Below, in pieces: positions 8,918 through 16,808 of a stretch of 64,000 bases of DNA. Location: NCBI GenBank assembly GCA_910588125.1, contig CAJUPI010000004.1, forward strand, positions 55,222 to 119,221, written 5' to 3'. Numbering within the stretch: the first letter of the stretch is position 1; every line of letters starts with the position of its first letter. The notes beneath the pieces were generated by a model, which worked only from the letters and a program-made list of their open reading frames with translations, was not told where the DNA came from and searched no databases. The stretch is from an uncultured Lachnospiraceae bacterium. GTDB taxonomy: Bacteria > Bacillota > Clostridia > Lachnospirales > Lachnospiraceae. Both the position numbers and the translations under genes were made by a program.

Positions 8918-10169
8918 GTTGAAAGACTTCTCCTGTAGTGAAATAATACTCCTGCATTTTTTGCATATCATCCCAGAACCTTTTTTCTATGGCAGGATTG
9001 GAACAGCGGAAAGAACGGATTCTTCCGGTAAAGCTTTTAGCCCAGGGCAGGAGTTCTGCAGCGTCGGCGCAAAGCCGGGTATATTGATACAGACCAGGCT
9101 TTAGCTGTTTTAAAGAGTCGCCCCGCCCCTCCCGTTCTAAGCGGGTAAGAATGAAGGTTTCTTCCTCTTCATCGAGAATGATTTCCATGGTGACAGTTTC
9201 CGAGCCGGTTCCGGGAAAGCTGCCAAAGGATACTCCCCAGACGAGAGGGAGGATGCGCTGAAATAATTCTATGTGTTTGTCATAGAGTATGTCCGGTTGG
9301 AGCCGCTCGACGTTTTGGATGGAGTCAAGGCGGAAGGTGGCCAGGCGGCGGGAGTTTTCCTGCCAGGCGCAGAGGTATCTCCGGCCTGTCTGGGTGCTGG
9401 TGAGGATTTTTAAAGGGGTGACAGCCAGAGTGCTCATGTGGTGATTCTTGGTGCTTTTGACGGTAAGGCGAATTTGATATTTCTGTTCTATGGCATATAA
9501 AATAGGAAGAAGAATCTCATCCTCCAGGGTGTGAATCAGATAATCGCTGCGGAAGCGGAAGAAATCATTTTTTTTATGCCAGAAATCCAGAATAGTACTG
9601 CCAATGAAGCCAAACGGTGCAGCACCCTGGAAAAAGCTCACGGCGAGCCAGAGAGCCGGAAAAAGGTTGGGATGCGTATGAGGGAGGGGAGATATACCGC
9701 GATAAAGGTATTGCTTTCCCTCCTTTTTTCGGAGGATCAGCCCTTCTTTCTCATAAAAGGCCAGCTTCCGGCGGATGGTCTGGGAGTCAAACAGACAGTG
9801 GTAATATTCCTGAATTTCGTCGGTAATAGTTTCTAAACTGCGGGGCTGGCCGTCGGCGAGGAGGTCGGACAGGAAAAAACGCAGGGAGATGTCATTGTTA
9901 GTGAAGGTGTGTGATTTCCAGGCCTGATACAGAGGGTTGACGGCCATGCGGCTGGAATCCAGGGTGAGGAAGACCGACTTTTTGTGACCGTTCTGGCCGG
10001 TGCGTATGTAGTCGGAGAACCAGCTTTCCATGCGGCGGCGGTGATTGTCATAGGTCCGGCCGCTTTTTTCTTGGAAATCGTCGCGGGTTTTGAAGCCGTA
10101 GATGTAGAAATCACGGACATAGGAGCGTATTTTATCAAATTGCCGGATGAGTTCGTTGTATTCGGACAT
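8904..10169 (-). CDS. WYL-domain transcriptional regulator (first of a pair)
   Basis: About 421 residues. The start is set at 10169 because AAGGAGG lies 8 bases upstream; the open frame runs a further 28 codons with no such signal. The N-terminal region includes a winged-helix-like section at about 90-165 (ITDEIQEYYHCLFDSQTIRRKLAFYEKEGLIL pattern, quoted in part). The WYL domain lies at about 225-315 (ILYAIEQKYQIRLTVKS, VTPLKILTSTQTGRRYLCAW), with a C-terminal WCX part. First gene of the leftward WYL-WYL-HAD operon and transcribed away from the Y RNA/slipin unit. I infer it controls the intervening region and may sense RNA or a nucleotide ligand. Confidence 0.85.
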   Translation of the reverse strand: MSEYNELIRQFDKIRSYVRDFYIYGFKTRDDFQEKSGRTYDNHRRRMESWFSDYIRTGQNGHKKSVFLTLDSSRMAVNPLYQAWKSHTFTNNDISLRFFLSDLLADGQPRSLETITDEIQEYYHCLFDSQTIRRKLAFYEKEGLILRKKEGKQYLYRGISPLPHTHPNLFPALWLAVSFFQGAAPFGFIGSTILDFWHKKNDFFRFRSDYLIHTLEDEILLPILYAIEQKYQIRLTVKSTKNHHMSTLAVTPLKILTSTQTGRRYLCAWQENSRRLATFRLDSIQNVERLQPDILYDKHIELFQRILPLVWGVSFGSFPGTGSETVTMEIILDEEEETFILTRLEREGRGDSLKQLKPGLYQYTRLCADAAELLPWAKSFTGRIRSFRCSNPAIEKRFWDDMQKMQEYYFTTGEVFQHEQP

Positions 10170-10296
10170 GGATGGCTTCCTCCTTGATTTCAGTATACAA
10201 AAAAGCGGTTCTAAAAACAACATAAAACTTCGCAGTATTTTTGAAATGATCATTTTTTCCTCTTGTGGTAGGATAATGCTACCGAAAGGGTGATGG

Positions 10297-10366
10297 TTCC
10301 GGCTTACAGTTGTGGCATCCAGGCCAGACGGTACCGTTTGCGATGCAGTACGGTATGCCGCCGGAA
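10297..10366 (+). other. Nested stem-loops just upstream of the Y RNA
   Basis: TTCCGG (10297-10302) pairs with CCGGAA (10361-10366). Inside, TGGC/GCCA form a small hairpin around 10312-10326. CGG+TACCGT (10329-10337) pairs with ACGGTA+CCG (10350-10360), leaving TG bulged. This may be the 5' part of the same transcript or an operator for the WYL regulators. Confidence 0.5.
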
Positions 10367-10372
10367 GCGTGA

Positions 10373-10496
10373 AAGAGACGCTCAGTCAGGGACTGAGGCT
10401 TGTCAAAAGACTTGATTTACGCGGGTTCGAATCCCGCCGGTGAAAACCGTTGCTTAGTGGTAAAAGCGATCAAACGACACCTGTCACGTGTCTCTT
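10373..10496 (+). ncRNA. Bacterial Y RNA of the YrlA class, with tRNA-like domain
   Basis: The sequence folds as an open cloverleaf whose anticodon stem leads into a long stem. Parts in order: AAGAGAC (10373-10379); GAC, AGG and TGTC (10391-10404) with two-base bulges; TTGAT (10412-10416); a four-base variable loop; T arm GCGGG-TTCGAAT-CCCGC (10421-10437); acceptor-like stem CGGT-GAAA-ACCG (10438-10449); TT; D arm GCTT-AGTGGTAA-AAGC (10452-10467); G; ATCAA (10469-10473), pairing TTGAT; GACACCTGTC (10476-10485), pairing the bulged strand; GTCTCTT (10490-10496), pairing AAGAGAC. The GGTTCGAATCC T loop and TTAGTGGTAAAAG D arm are hallmarks of YrlA RNAs, which tether Ro60 (Rsr) to other proteins. 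The two-base-bulged helix is the likely Ro60 site. There is no CCA end and no ordinary anticodon arm, so it is not a tRNA. Transcript ends are inferred. Confidence 0.85.
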
Positions 10497-10822
10497 AAGA
10501 AGAGGAAGACATGGAATTCACCAGCATACCTGGATTTCCGAAGGAAATTACAGGAAAACGATGCGGCAGAGAGCCTGCCTGTGCCGCCAAAACCGTTAGA
10601 ATCAGACAATGTCCCATGTCCGGGAAGAGGAAGCATAAAAATTTTACGTCAATCGTTATGTCCCGGCATACGGCGGACAGAAAATAAAATGCTTTTTACA
10701 GACAGGAAGCCGGATATTGTAATGATTTTGCCGGAGCGGATGGTCCGCAGAGCTTTCTGTGGTGGATTCCAGGTTGGAATCATCAATGAGCAAAGAACGA
10801 AAAGTCAGAAGGAGGGAAGAAT

Positions 10823-11917
10823 ATGAAAGTTCAGATCAATCAAAAACAATGTGGGTTTTTGTTAAAGAACGGATGCTTTTTAAGGACGCTTGCCAGCGGA
10901 ACTTATTATTATATGAAGGCTTTGGGCTATGAAGTGGCAGTTGAGGATATGGAGGGCGCCGTGATGTTTAACAAGGTGCCAAAGGAAATTTTGTTAAAGC
11001 AGGATCCGGCATTTGGTGAGAAGGTGCTCTCTGTCATGGTTCCGGAAGGCCATGTCGGGATCTTAAAGGAGAACGGAGTAGTGGCTCAGATTCTTCCGGA
11101 GGCGGAGTATCTGTACTGGAATGTGTGGAACCATTACAGCGTGGAGCTTTTGGATATGAGGGAGCCGGAGGCGGCAAATAAGGTTAATAAAGCTTATCTG
11201 GTGCGGATTCCTTTAAAATACTACAAAAAGATTGAGATACAGCCGGGAGAATTGGGAATCCTGTATTATGATAACCAGGTGGTAAAAGAGTTAGGGACAG
11301 GGACCTACTATTACTGGGTGTATTCCAGGGATGTGTTGTGCAGGATTGTGGATTTGAAGGTAAAGCCGCTGGAGATTTCCGGGCAGGAGATCCTGACAGC
11401 AGATCGGATCGGGGTGCGGATCAATTTGATGTGTACATACAAGGTAGTGGAGCCAAGAACCATGATCGAGACGATCAAGAATCTGGAGAATCAGGTGTAT
11501 GCCTGCGTACAGCTGGTGATCCGGGAGTATATCGGAAAATACCGCTTGGATGAGCTTTTGCAGCAGAAGGATGAGATCTCTCAGTTTATTTTCAAACGTC
11601 TGAAGGAGGTGGAGGGAGATTACTGCATCGAGTTTCGCAGCGCCGGGATCAAGGACATTATCCTGCCGGGAGAGATTCGGGATATCATGAATACGGTGCT
11701 GGTGGCAGAGAAGAAGGCCCAGGCCAATGTGATTACCAGGAGAGAGGAGGTGGCTTCCACCCGGTCGTTGCTCAATACGGCGAAGCTGATGGATGAGAAC
11801 CAGACGCTGTATAAGCTTAAGGAGATGGAATGCCTGGAGAGGATCTGTGCCCAGGTCGGGAATATCCAGGTGGGGGGAGGTGCGCTGCTGGAGCAGCTGC
11901 AGGCGCTGGTGAGATGA
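10823..11917 (+). CDS. Slipin / SPFH (band 7)-family protein
   Basis: A 364-residue protein. The N-terminal half repeats a beta-rich motif twice (GTYYYMKALGYEVAVEDM near 28; GTYYYWVYSRDVLCRIVDL near 160). The SPFH core spans about 130-300 (IEIQPGELGILYYDNQVV, EILTADRIGVRINLMCTYKVVEP, VQLVIREYIGKYRLDELL) and ends in the typical Ala/Glu-rich helix (VLVAEKKAQANVITRREEVASTRSL pattern, split). No N-terminal membrane hairpin is obvious, so membrane contact is uncertain. SPFH proteins form ring-like scaffolds at membranes. Slipin genes recur beside bacterial Ro60/Y RNA and RNA-repair genes, which fits the Y RNA 330 bases upstream. Start supported by AGAAGGAGGG. Probably co-transcribed with the Y RNA. 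Confidence 0.85.
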   Translation: MKVQINQKQCGFLLKNGCFLRTLASGTYYYMKALGYEVAVEDMEGAVMFNKVPKEILLKQDPAFGEKVLSVMVPEGHVGILKENGVVAQILPEAEYLYWNVWNHYSVELLDMREPEAANKVNKAYLVRIPLKYYKKIEIQPGELGILYYDNQVVKELGTGTYYYWVYSRDVLCRIVDLKVKPLEISGQEILTADRIGVRINLMCTYKVVEPRTMIETIKNLENQVYACVQLVIREYIGKYRLDELLQQKDEISQFIFKRLKEVEGDYCIEFRSAGIKDIILPGEIRDIMNTVLVAEKKAQANVITRREEVASTRSLLNTAKLMDENQTLYKLKEMECLERICAQVGNIQVGGGALLEQLQALVR

Positions 11918-11986
11918 CCGGCGGCTGCAGCTGACAAAGAGATTTTCAAAGATAATCTTTTAGAGGCTGCGGACAGACTGCCATAA

Positions 11987-12298
11987 TCATATATCCGTCA
12001 GTTTTTCAATCATCAAGAGAGCATAGGCTCTCTTTTTTTCGTCTAACAGACTCCAGAAATCAAGAAGTTGCACTTGCTGAAGGGTCAGATCCGGATAATT
12101 CTCTGATTCCGAAAAAAATTGTGCCAAAGAGATGCCGAGAGCGTCGCAAATACGCTGAATCGTTTCTAAGGATAGGGAGGACTGCTGACGTGCCATTTTA
12201 GAAAATGCAGACTGGGAAATTCCTGTAATCTGAGAAAGGCGGTATTTGCTTATATTGCGTTTTTTACAAAGTTCATCAATACGTTCCATAATATTCAT
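11987..12298 (-). CDS. XRE-family helix-turn-helix regulator
   Basis: About 103 residues. Residues 1-62 form a Cro/C1-type HTH (ISKYRLSQITGISQSAFSKM as helices 2-3, then ETIQRICDALGISLAQFF). The C-terminal tail (about 65-103) is helical and may dimerise. The start is set at an ATG at 12298; a GTG at 12313 and an ATG three codons in are alternatives, as no clean ribosome site picks one. It is divergent from the Tad operon, and the gap between them is full of inverted repeats, so it is the natural candidate to control the pilus and itself. Confidence 0.85.
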   Translation of the reverse strand: MNIMERIDELCKKRNISKYRLSQITGISQSAFSKMARQQSSLSLETIQRICDALGISLAQFFSESENYPDLTLQQVQLLDFWSLLDEKKRAYALLMIEKLTDI

Positions 12299-12349
12299 CT
12301 GATAATCAATCACTCCATTTCTGATGCAATATTTTCGGAAATTACAGGT

Positions 12350-12367
12350 TACAATAGTTTTATTGTA
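12350..12367. promoter_or_regulatory. Inverted repeat, possible XRE autoregulatory operator
   Basis: TACAATA-GTTT-TATTGTA, 7-bp arms without mismatch, 52 bases upstream of the XRE start. Confidence 0.45.
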
Positions 12368-12417
12368 GATGGAAAAGGAATATGATATTAGTTGTCAAAT
12401 AAAGAAGTAAAATACTT

Positions 12418-12438
12418 TCTGCCATTATAGTTGGCAGA
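12418..12438. promoter_or_regulatory. Inverted repeat upstream of the Tad promoter
   Basis: TCTGCCA and TGGCAGA form a perfect 7-bp inverted repeat around 7 bases. Could be an operator or the terminator-like end of a short upstream RNA; a T-rich stretch follows. Confidence 0.4.
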
Positions 12439-12475
12439 ATGTAGTTTTATTATAAGGAAAGTTTTGGAAAGGTAG

Positions 12476-12522
12476 TTTCTAATTAGAAATTCATTTACTT
12501 TCTATTTAGAAAGTGATATAAT
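12476..12522 (+). promoter_or_regulatory. Tad operon promoter with two operators
   Basis: -35 TTTACT (12494-12499), 17-base spacer, -10 TATAAT (12517-12522). A perfect palindrome, ACTTTCTATTTAGAAAGT (12497-12514, 8-bp arms), fills the spacer. A second related palindrome, TTTCTAATTAGAAA (12476-12489), lies upstream, centres 23 bases apart. The shared TTTCTA/TAGAAA half sites suggest one dimeric repressor, probably the divergent XRE protein. Confidence 0.7.
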
Positions 12523-12556
12523 TTTTAAAATGTTATGTTGGATTGGGGGAGGCGGT

Positions 12557-13660
12557 ATGATGAAAAAGAAGATGATACTTGCGGATTGTGATGAGCGGTA
12601 CATGAAAGAGCTTGCGTATTTTTTTATGGAGAGGGTTCCCCAACTGGAATTGGTTACGTTTACCAAGAAGGAGAAAATGTATCAGTATCTGGAACAGGGG
12701 AATGCTGTTGATATTTTGGTGGTTGACGAAATGCTCGCTGGGGAACGGTTAAAAGGGCTTACGCCGGATGTGACAAGGATTGCCATGTCCGTGAGCATGT
12801 CTGGAATCGATGGGTTTGAAGTGATAAAGAAGTATCAGAAGATGGAAAATTTGTCAGATGCTATTTTGCTCAAATATGCAGAAGAAAAAGGTACATTGGA
12901 AACGGTTAAGGGAGATAATGACACGAAGATTGCTGCTTTTTTTAATCCGGCGGGAGGAACCGGCAAGACGGCTTTGGCTTTGGCGCTGGCGACGGCAGGT
13001 GCCAGGGCAGGAATGCGTGTGCTGTATCTGAATCTGGAGGAAATTGATTCCACAGACGATGTTTTAGGTAAAACGGAGGGGACTCTTTCGGATGTATTTC
13101 TTGCTTTAAAAACAAAGGGCATGAATGCAGGAATTAAATTGAAAGCGAGTGCTGGTATGGAGGAAACGGCCGGATTTTATTATGTATCCGGGGTGGAAAG
13201 TATCTCTGAGTATGAAGAAATCACTGGCAAAGATTTGCAGAAGCTGCTTCGGGCGACGGCAGAGCTGGCTATTTATGATCTTGTGATTGTGGATCAGGCT
13301 TCTGGTTTTACAGAAAGGACCAAGGTGATATTAAAGGAGGCGGATACCATATTGGTGCCGGTTATTTTGGAAGAAGACAATATGGCGAAGTGGCAGCGGC
13401 TTTTGGGAGAAAGCAGGCTGCATGATTCTTATGACGGGCTTTTTCAAAAAATGAAAATGATTTTAAATAAAGCAGGGGCAGCAGGATGGGGGAACGAACC
13501 GTTTTTTAATGAGCTTTGCAGCAGAATGCCTTGTTGCGCCAGCATTCCGCTCACTGCTGTTTTAGCCAAAAGAAGCAGTATTCTGCATGCCGGGGATGCA
13601 ACTTGGCAATTCATGAGGCCAATACTTCAGGTGGTGACAGGAAGGGAAATCAATGATTGA
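12557..13660 (+). CDS. tadZ: TadZ/CpaE-like pilus localisation ATPase
   Basis: About 367 residues; the start at 12557 follows GGGGGAGG. Residues 1-118 resemble a degenerate receiver domain (ILADCDERYM, ILVVDEMLAGE), as in TadZ. The rest is a MinD/ParA-like ATPase with deviant Walker A NPAGGTGKTALALAL at about 132, and YDLVIVDQASGF as the switch/Walker B region near 245. In Tad systems this protein marks the cell site where the pilus machine assembles. First gene of the Tad operon; its end overlaps cpaF by 8 bases. Confidence 0.88.
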   Translation: MMKKKMILADCDERYMKELAYFFMERVPQLELVTFTKKEKMYQYLEQGNAVDILVVDEMLAGERLKGLTPDVTRIAMSVSMSGIDGFEVIKKYQKMENLSDAILLKYAEEKGTLETVKGDNDTKIAAFFNPAGGTGKTALALALATAGARAGMRVLYLNLEEIDSTDDVLGKTEGTLSDVFLALKTKGMNAGIKLKASAGMEETAGFYYVSGVESISEYEEITGKDLQKLLRATAELAIYDLVIVDQASGFTERTKVILKEADTILVPVILEEDNMAKWQRLLGESRLHDSYDGLFQKMKMILNKAGAAGWGNEPFFNELCSRMPCCASIPLTAVLAKRSSILHAGDATWQFMRPILQVVTGREIND

Positions 13661-14888
13661 AAATATGCAGGAGTACATAAAAAAGATTCGGGAAATGGTA
13701 TCGGATCGCCTGGATCTGACAAGGAATGTGGAAGATGACGAGATCCGGGAAGTAATTGCCAACATTGTCATGGAAGAATCCCGAAGGCAGTATCTGTCTC
13801 TCACAGAAAAGAGAGAAGTGATGGAAGGCGTTTTTAATTCCATGAGAGGGCTGGATGTGCTGCAGCCACTGGTTGATGATCCGACTATCACGGAAATTAT
13901 GATCAATGGGCCTCACCATGTATTTGTCGAGCAGGCGGGACGCCTGTATCAGAAGCATGTCAGTTTTGAAACCAATGAGAAGCTGGAAAATGTAATTTTA
14001 AATATTGTATCAAAAGTCAACCGGACAGTCAATGAGGCAAATCCGATTGTGGATGCCCGCCTTTTGGATGGGTCACGGGTAAACGTGGTGCTCCCCCCGA
14101 TTGCCCTGGACGGCCCGACGGTGACGATCCGGAAGTTTCCGGAGGATCCGATGACAGTCAAGAAGCTGATCGCCTATGGCTCGATTACCCCGGAGGTGGC
14201 AGAGCTGCTGGAACGTATGGTAAAGGCAAAATACAATATTTTTATCAGTGGCGGAACCGGGTCCGGCAAGACGACTTTTTTAAATGCGATATCCAATTTT
14301 ATACCGAGAGACGAACGGGTGATTACGATTGAGGACTCGGCAGAGCTTCAGATCAAGGGTGTGGACAATTTAGTGCGCCTGGAGACGAGAAATGCCAATA
14401 TGGAGGGCAAGGGAGAGGTGACGATCCGGGATTTGATTCGCTCTTCTCTGCGTATGAGGCCGGAACGGATCGTGGTGGGCGAGGTGCGAGGTGCGGAGGC
14501 GCTGGATATGCTACAGGCGATGAATACCGGACATGACGGATCTTTGTCTACCGGGCATGCCAATTCAACCAAGGATATGCTGAGCCGGTTAGAGACGATG
14601 GTGGTGTCCGGAAACAATATTCCGATTGAGGCGATCCGGCAGCAGATTGCTTCGGCAATTGATATCATTATCCAGTTGTCCAGACTGCGGGATAAGTCTC
14701 GCCGGACGATTGAGATTACCGAGATGGTGGGATACGAGGACGGTAAGTTCCAGATGAATCCTCTTTATCGATTTGTGGAGAGAGGGGAGGATGAGAACGG
14801 GAGAGTAATCGGACAACTGACCCGGACGGAGCATGCTATGGTACATACAGAGAAATTTCGGAATGCCGGCTTGCCGGATCAGGTGTAG
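13653..14888 (+). CDS. cpaF: CpaF/TadA secretion ATPase
   Basis: A 411-residue hexameric ATPase that powers Flp pilus assembly at the inner face of the membrane. Walker A (ISGGTGSGKTTFL near 197), an Asp box (VITIEDSAELQI near 222), Walker B (RIVVGEVRGAEALDML near 270) and a His box (GSLSTGHANS near 292) are all intact. The N-terminal half carries the VFNSMRGLDVLQPLVDD segment seen in CpaF. Overlaps tadZ by 8 bases, so translation is probably coupled. Confidence 0.96.
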   Translation: MIENMQEYIKKIREMVSDRLDLTRNVEDDEIREVIANIVMEESRRQYLSLTEKREVMEGVFNSMRGLDVLQPLVDDPTITEIMINGPHHVFVEQAGRLYQKHVSFETNEKLENVILNIVSKVNRTVNEANPIVDARLLDGSRVNVVLPPIALDGPTVTIRKFPEDPMTVKKLIAYGSITPEVAELLERMVKAKYNIFISGGTGSGKTTFLNAISNFIPRDERVITIEDSAELQIKGVDNLVRLETRNANMEGKGEVTIRDLIRSSLRMRPERIVVGEVRGAEALDMLQAMNTGHDGSLSTGHANSTKDMLSRLETMVVSGNNIPIEAIRQQIASAIDIIIQLSRLRDKSRRTIEITEMVGYEDGKFQMNPLYRFVERGEDENGRVIGQLTRTEHAMVHTEKFRNAGLPDQV

Positions 14889-14941
14889 GCAGGTATGGCG
14901 CGCTGATGGCATGTGAACGGTGAAAAGCAGGAGGGGAAGCT

Positions 14942-15736
14942 ATGTTGGGAAAAAAGCGGGAAAAGCTGAAGATGACAGAACGGGAGGACGGACTGACCGA
15001 TTATGACGTCTATGTGATGGGAAAACAGGAAAAAATACTGAACCTTCTTCTGGCGGCCGCCGTGTTGTTTGCGGTGGGGTATGTGTTTTATCACAGTAAG
15101 ATATTGTCTTCGATTTTAATGCTGTTTGCCCTCAAATGGCCGGCGGTTCGTACCAGGCAGATCATAGAAAAACGGAAAAATCAGCTGACTTTGCAATTTA
15201 AGGATATGCTCTATTCCCTGGCGTCGGCGTTATCGGTGGGTAAGTCGGTAGAATCCGGAATCCGGGACGCCCTTGAGGATTTGCGGGTGATCTATCCGGA
15301 TCCGCAGACTGACATTTTGGTGGAAATGGAGTACATTCTGCGCGGGATCGGGATGAACAATACGATCGAGAACATGTTCGGCCAGTTTGCAGAGCGTGCG
15401 CATCTGGAGGATATTGACAACTTTGTGGATATTTTTGTGACCTGTAAGCGTACCGGCGGCGATTTGATGGAGGTTATGCGGTCGACATCCAATACTATTG
15501 GCGAAAAGATAGAGGTCAAACAGGAGATCGAGACTACCATATCCGGGAAAAAATATGAATTTAATTTTATGATGGTCCTTCCGGTTGTCATGGTGCTGTT
15601 TTTGACGGTTACCTCCGGAGAGTACATGGAACCGGTTTTTACGGAGATTGTGGGCCGGATAGCAATGACTGTTGCCATTGTCATTTTTGGAGTGGCATAT
15701 CTGGTGGGATCGAAGATTATGAAGATTCATGTGTGA
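14942..15736 (+). CDS. tadB: TadB-like pilus assembly membrane protein
   Basis: 264 residues of the type II secretion F (GspF) superfamily. Two membrane segments lie at about 34-70 and two at about 205-262. The cytoplasmic GspF helical domain between them includes LQFKDMLYSLASALSVGKSVESG and MVIEDIDNF-type patterns (quoted in part). With TadC it forms the inner-membrane platform coupled to CpaF. Shorter than many TadB proteins because the long N-terminal region is reduced. Ribosome site AGGAGGGG precedes the start. Confidence 0.9.
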   Translation: MLGKKREKLKMTEREDGLTDYDVYVMGKQEKILNLLLAAAVLFAVGYVFYHSKILSSILMLFALKWPAVRTRQIIEKRKNQLTLQFKDMLYSLASALSVGKSVESGIRDALEDLRVIYPDPQTDILVEMEYILRGIGMNNTIENMFGQFAERAHLEDIDNFVDIFVTCKRTGGDLMEVMRSTSNTIGEKIEVKQEIETTISGKKYEFNFMMVLPVVMVLFLTVTSGEYMEPVFTEIVGRIAMTVAIVIFGVAYLVGSKIMKIHV

Positions 15737-15785
15737 CAGAAGAATGGATTCGATGATATAAGAGGTTCCATTAAGGAAGAAAAGG

Positions 15786-16721
15786 ATGGGGATAAGTATG
15801 GCGGCAATGATTCTTTCGTCTGTGGTCTGTGCAGGCTGCGTACTTGCTTTTATCGTGTTTTATATCAAATCGAAAGGGCAGTATGACGAATATATTGAGT
15901 ATTTGGACAAAGAAGAGTATGGGCTGAAGGATTTTATTCCGCTTGGCCTGGCCATGGGGGAAGTGAAGATATTTCAGAAAGTGCTTCCTCTGTCGTTACG
16001 CTCGGCACTGGCCCGGCACAAAAACCAGGTCTATCAGAAAATACTGGAAATCCGGGGGCCGAAGAATGCGGAATTCTATCAGTTCATCCACCAGGGATAC
16101 CGGCTGACCGTCGCATTGATAGCGGCAGTGGGAGCTTCTGTGGTCGGCATGATTCAGGTGTTCCAGGGAAGCTCTGACGGGATTCTATTTACCGGGGCGG
16201 CAGTCGCGGCGTGGATAGGAGCGCCATTTTTAGTGGATACCAGCCTGAAGGGGGAGATCGAGAAGCGGCGGCTTGCCATTCAGATGGAGTTTCCGGAGTT
16301 TGTAAATAAGCTGACTTTACTGGTTAACGCCGGCATGACAATATCAAAGGCATGGGAAAAAATCATTAACGAAAACAAAAGGGAACATATTTTGTATGAT
16401 GAGATGCGGTATGCCCTGGCGGAAATTAAGGCCGGAAGGCCGGAAGCGATTGCTTATGAGGAGTTTGCCAGACGATGCCATGTGAAAGAGGTGACCAAGT
16501 TTGTATCGGTCATTGTGATGAATCTGAAGCGCGGCGGTTCCGAGGTGGTTCCGGTTTTAAGAGAGCAGGGACAGGAATGCTGGGAGATGAGAAAAAATGC
16601 GGCAAAAGCCATGGGGGAACAGGCCAGCACCAAGATTCTGATTCCGATGATGATCATGTTTCTGGGGATTGTGCTGATCGTGGCGACGCCGGCAGTCTTA
16701 AGTATGACATCGGGAATGTAG
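15786..16721 (+). CDS. tadC: TadC-like pilus assembly membrane protein
   Basis: 311 residues, GspF superfamily. Membrane segment at about 4-24, a pair at about 108-150 and a last one at about 285-308. The helical domain between has MEFPEFVNKLTLLVNAGMTISKAWEKI, split here, and YEEFARRCHVKEVTKFVSV. It forms the platform with TadB. An in-frame ATG four codons later is a possible start. Just after its stop comes a hairpin that may reduce readthrough to the pilin. Confidence 0.92.
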   Translation: MGISMAAMILSSVVCAGCVLAFIVFYIKSKGQYDEYIEYLDKEEYGLKDFIPLGLAMGEVKIFQKVLPLSLRSALARHKNQVYQKILEIRGPKNAEFYQFIHQGYRLTVALIAAVGASVVGMIQVFQGSSDGILFTGAAVAAWIGAPFLVDTSLKGEIEKRRLAIQMEFPEFVNKLTLLVNAGMTISKAWEKIINENKREHILYDEMRYALAEIKAGRPEAIAYEEFARRCHVKEVTKFVSVIVMNLKRGGSEVVPVLREQGQECWEMRKNAAKAMGEQASTKILIPMMIMFLGIVLIVATPAVLSMTSGM

Positions 16722-16730
16722 TGCTGGTAA

Positions 16731-16757
16731 AAATACCGGTTTGCCGGTACTTTTATA
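16731..16757 (+). terminator. Hairpin between tadC and the pilin gene
   Basis: TACCGG (16734-16739) pairs with CCGGTA (16744-16749) over a TTTG loop. The stem is extended by A-T pairs and followed by CTTTTATAT. It may be a leaky terminator or an RNA processing site setting pilin levels apart from the machine. Confidence 0.5.
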
Positions 16758-16808
16758 TAAGTAGGTTTCAAAAGAAGTTTCAAAACAACAAAAAGGGAGG
16801 TGGAAAAG

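Larger units (their letters stand above)
10170..10822. other. 653-base divergent region between WYL operon and slipin gene
   Basis: No convincing protein gene. In order it holds the upstream region of the WYL operon, a possible -10 box GATAAT (10272-10277), a nested inverted-repeat region (10297-10366), the Y-RNA-like transcript (10373-10496) and about 325 bases of undetermined sequence before the slipin ribosome binding site AGAAGGAGGG. Open frames at 10488 (GTG, no ribosome site) and 10511 (58 codons) resemble nothing I recognise. Confidence 0.6.

Noticed and set aside
10261..10285. Sigma-54 promoter for the Y RNA, as in rtcBA operons
   Set aside because: GG and GC are 11 rather than 12 bases apart and the flanking consensus is poor.
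10420..10500. Permuted or ordinary tRNA gene (tRNA-Asp)
   Set aside because: T and D arms and a GTC-type loop are present, but the acceptor stem is only 4 bp and closed by GAAA, and no mature ends could form a CCA-bearing acceptor. The Y RNA model explains all arms.
10511..10687. 58-codon frame after the Y RNA with GAGG upstream
   Set aside because: Basic, unrecognised peptide; could be real but nothing beyond a weak ribosome site supports it.
10488..10826. 112-codon open frame (GTG start) before the slipin gene
   Set aside because: It starts inside the Y RNA, has no ribosome site and resembles no protein; the composition looks non-coding.
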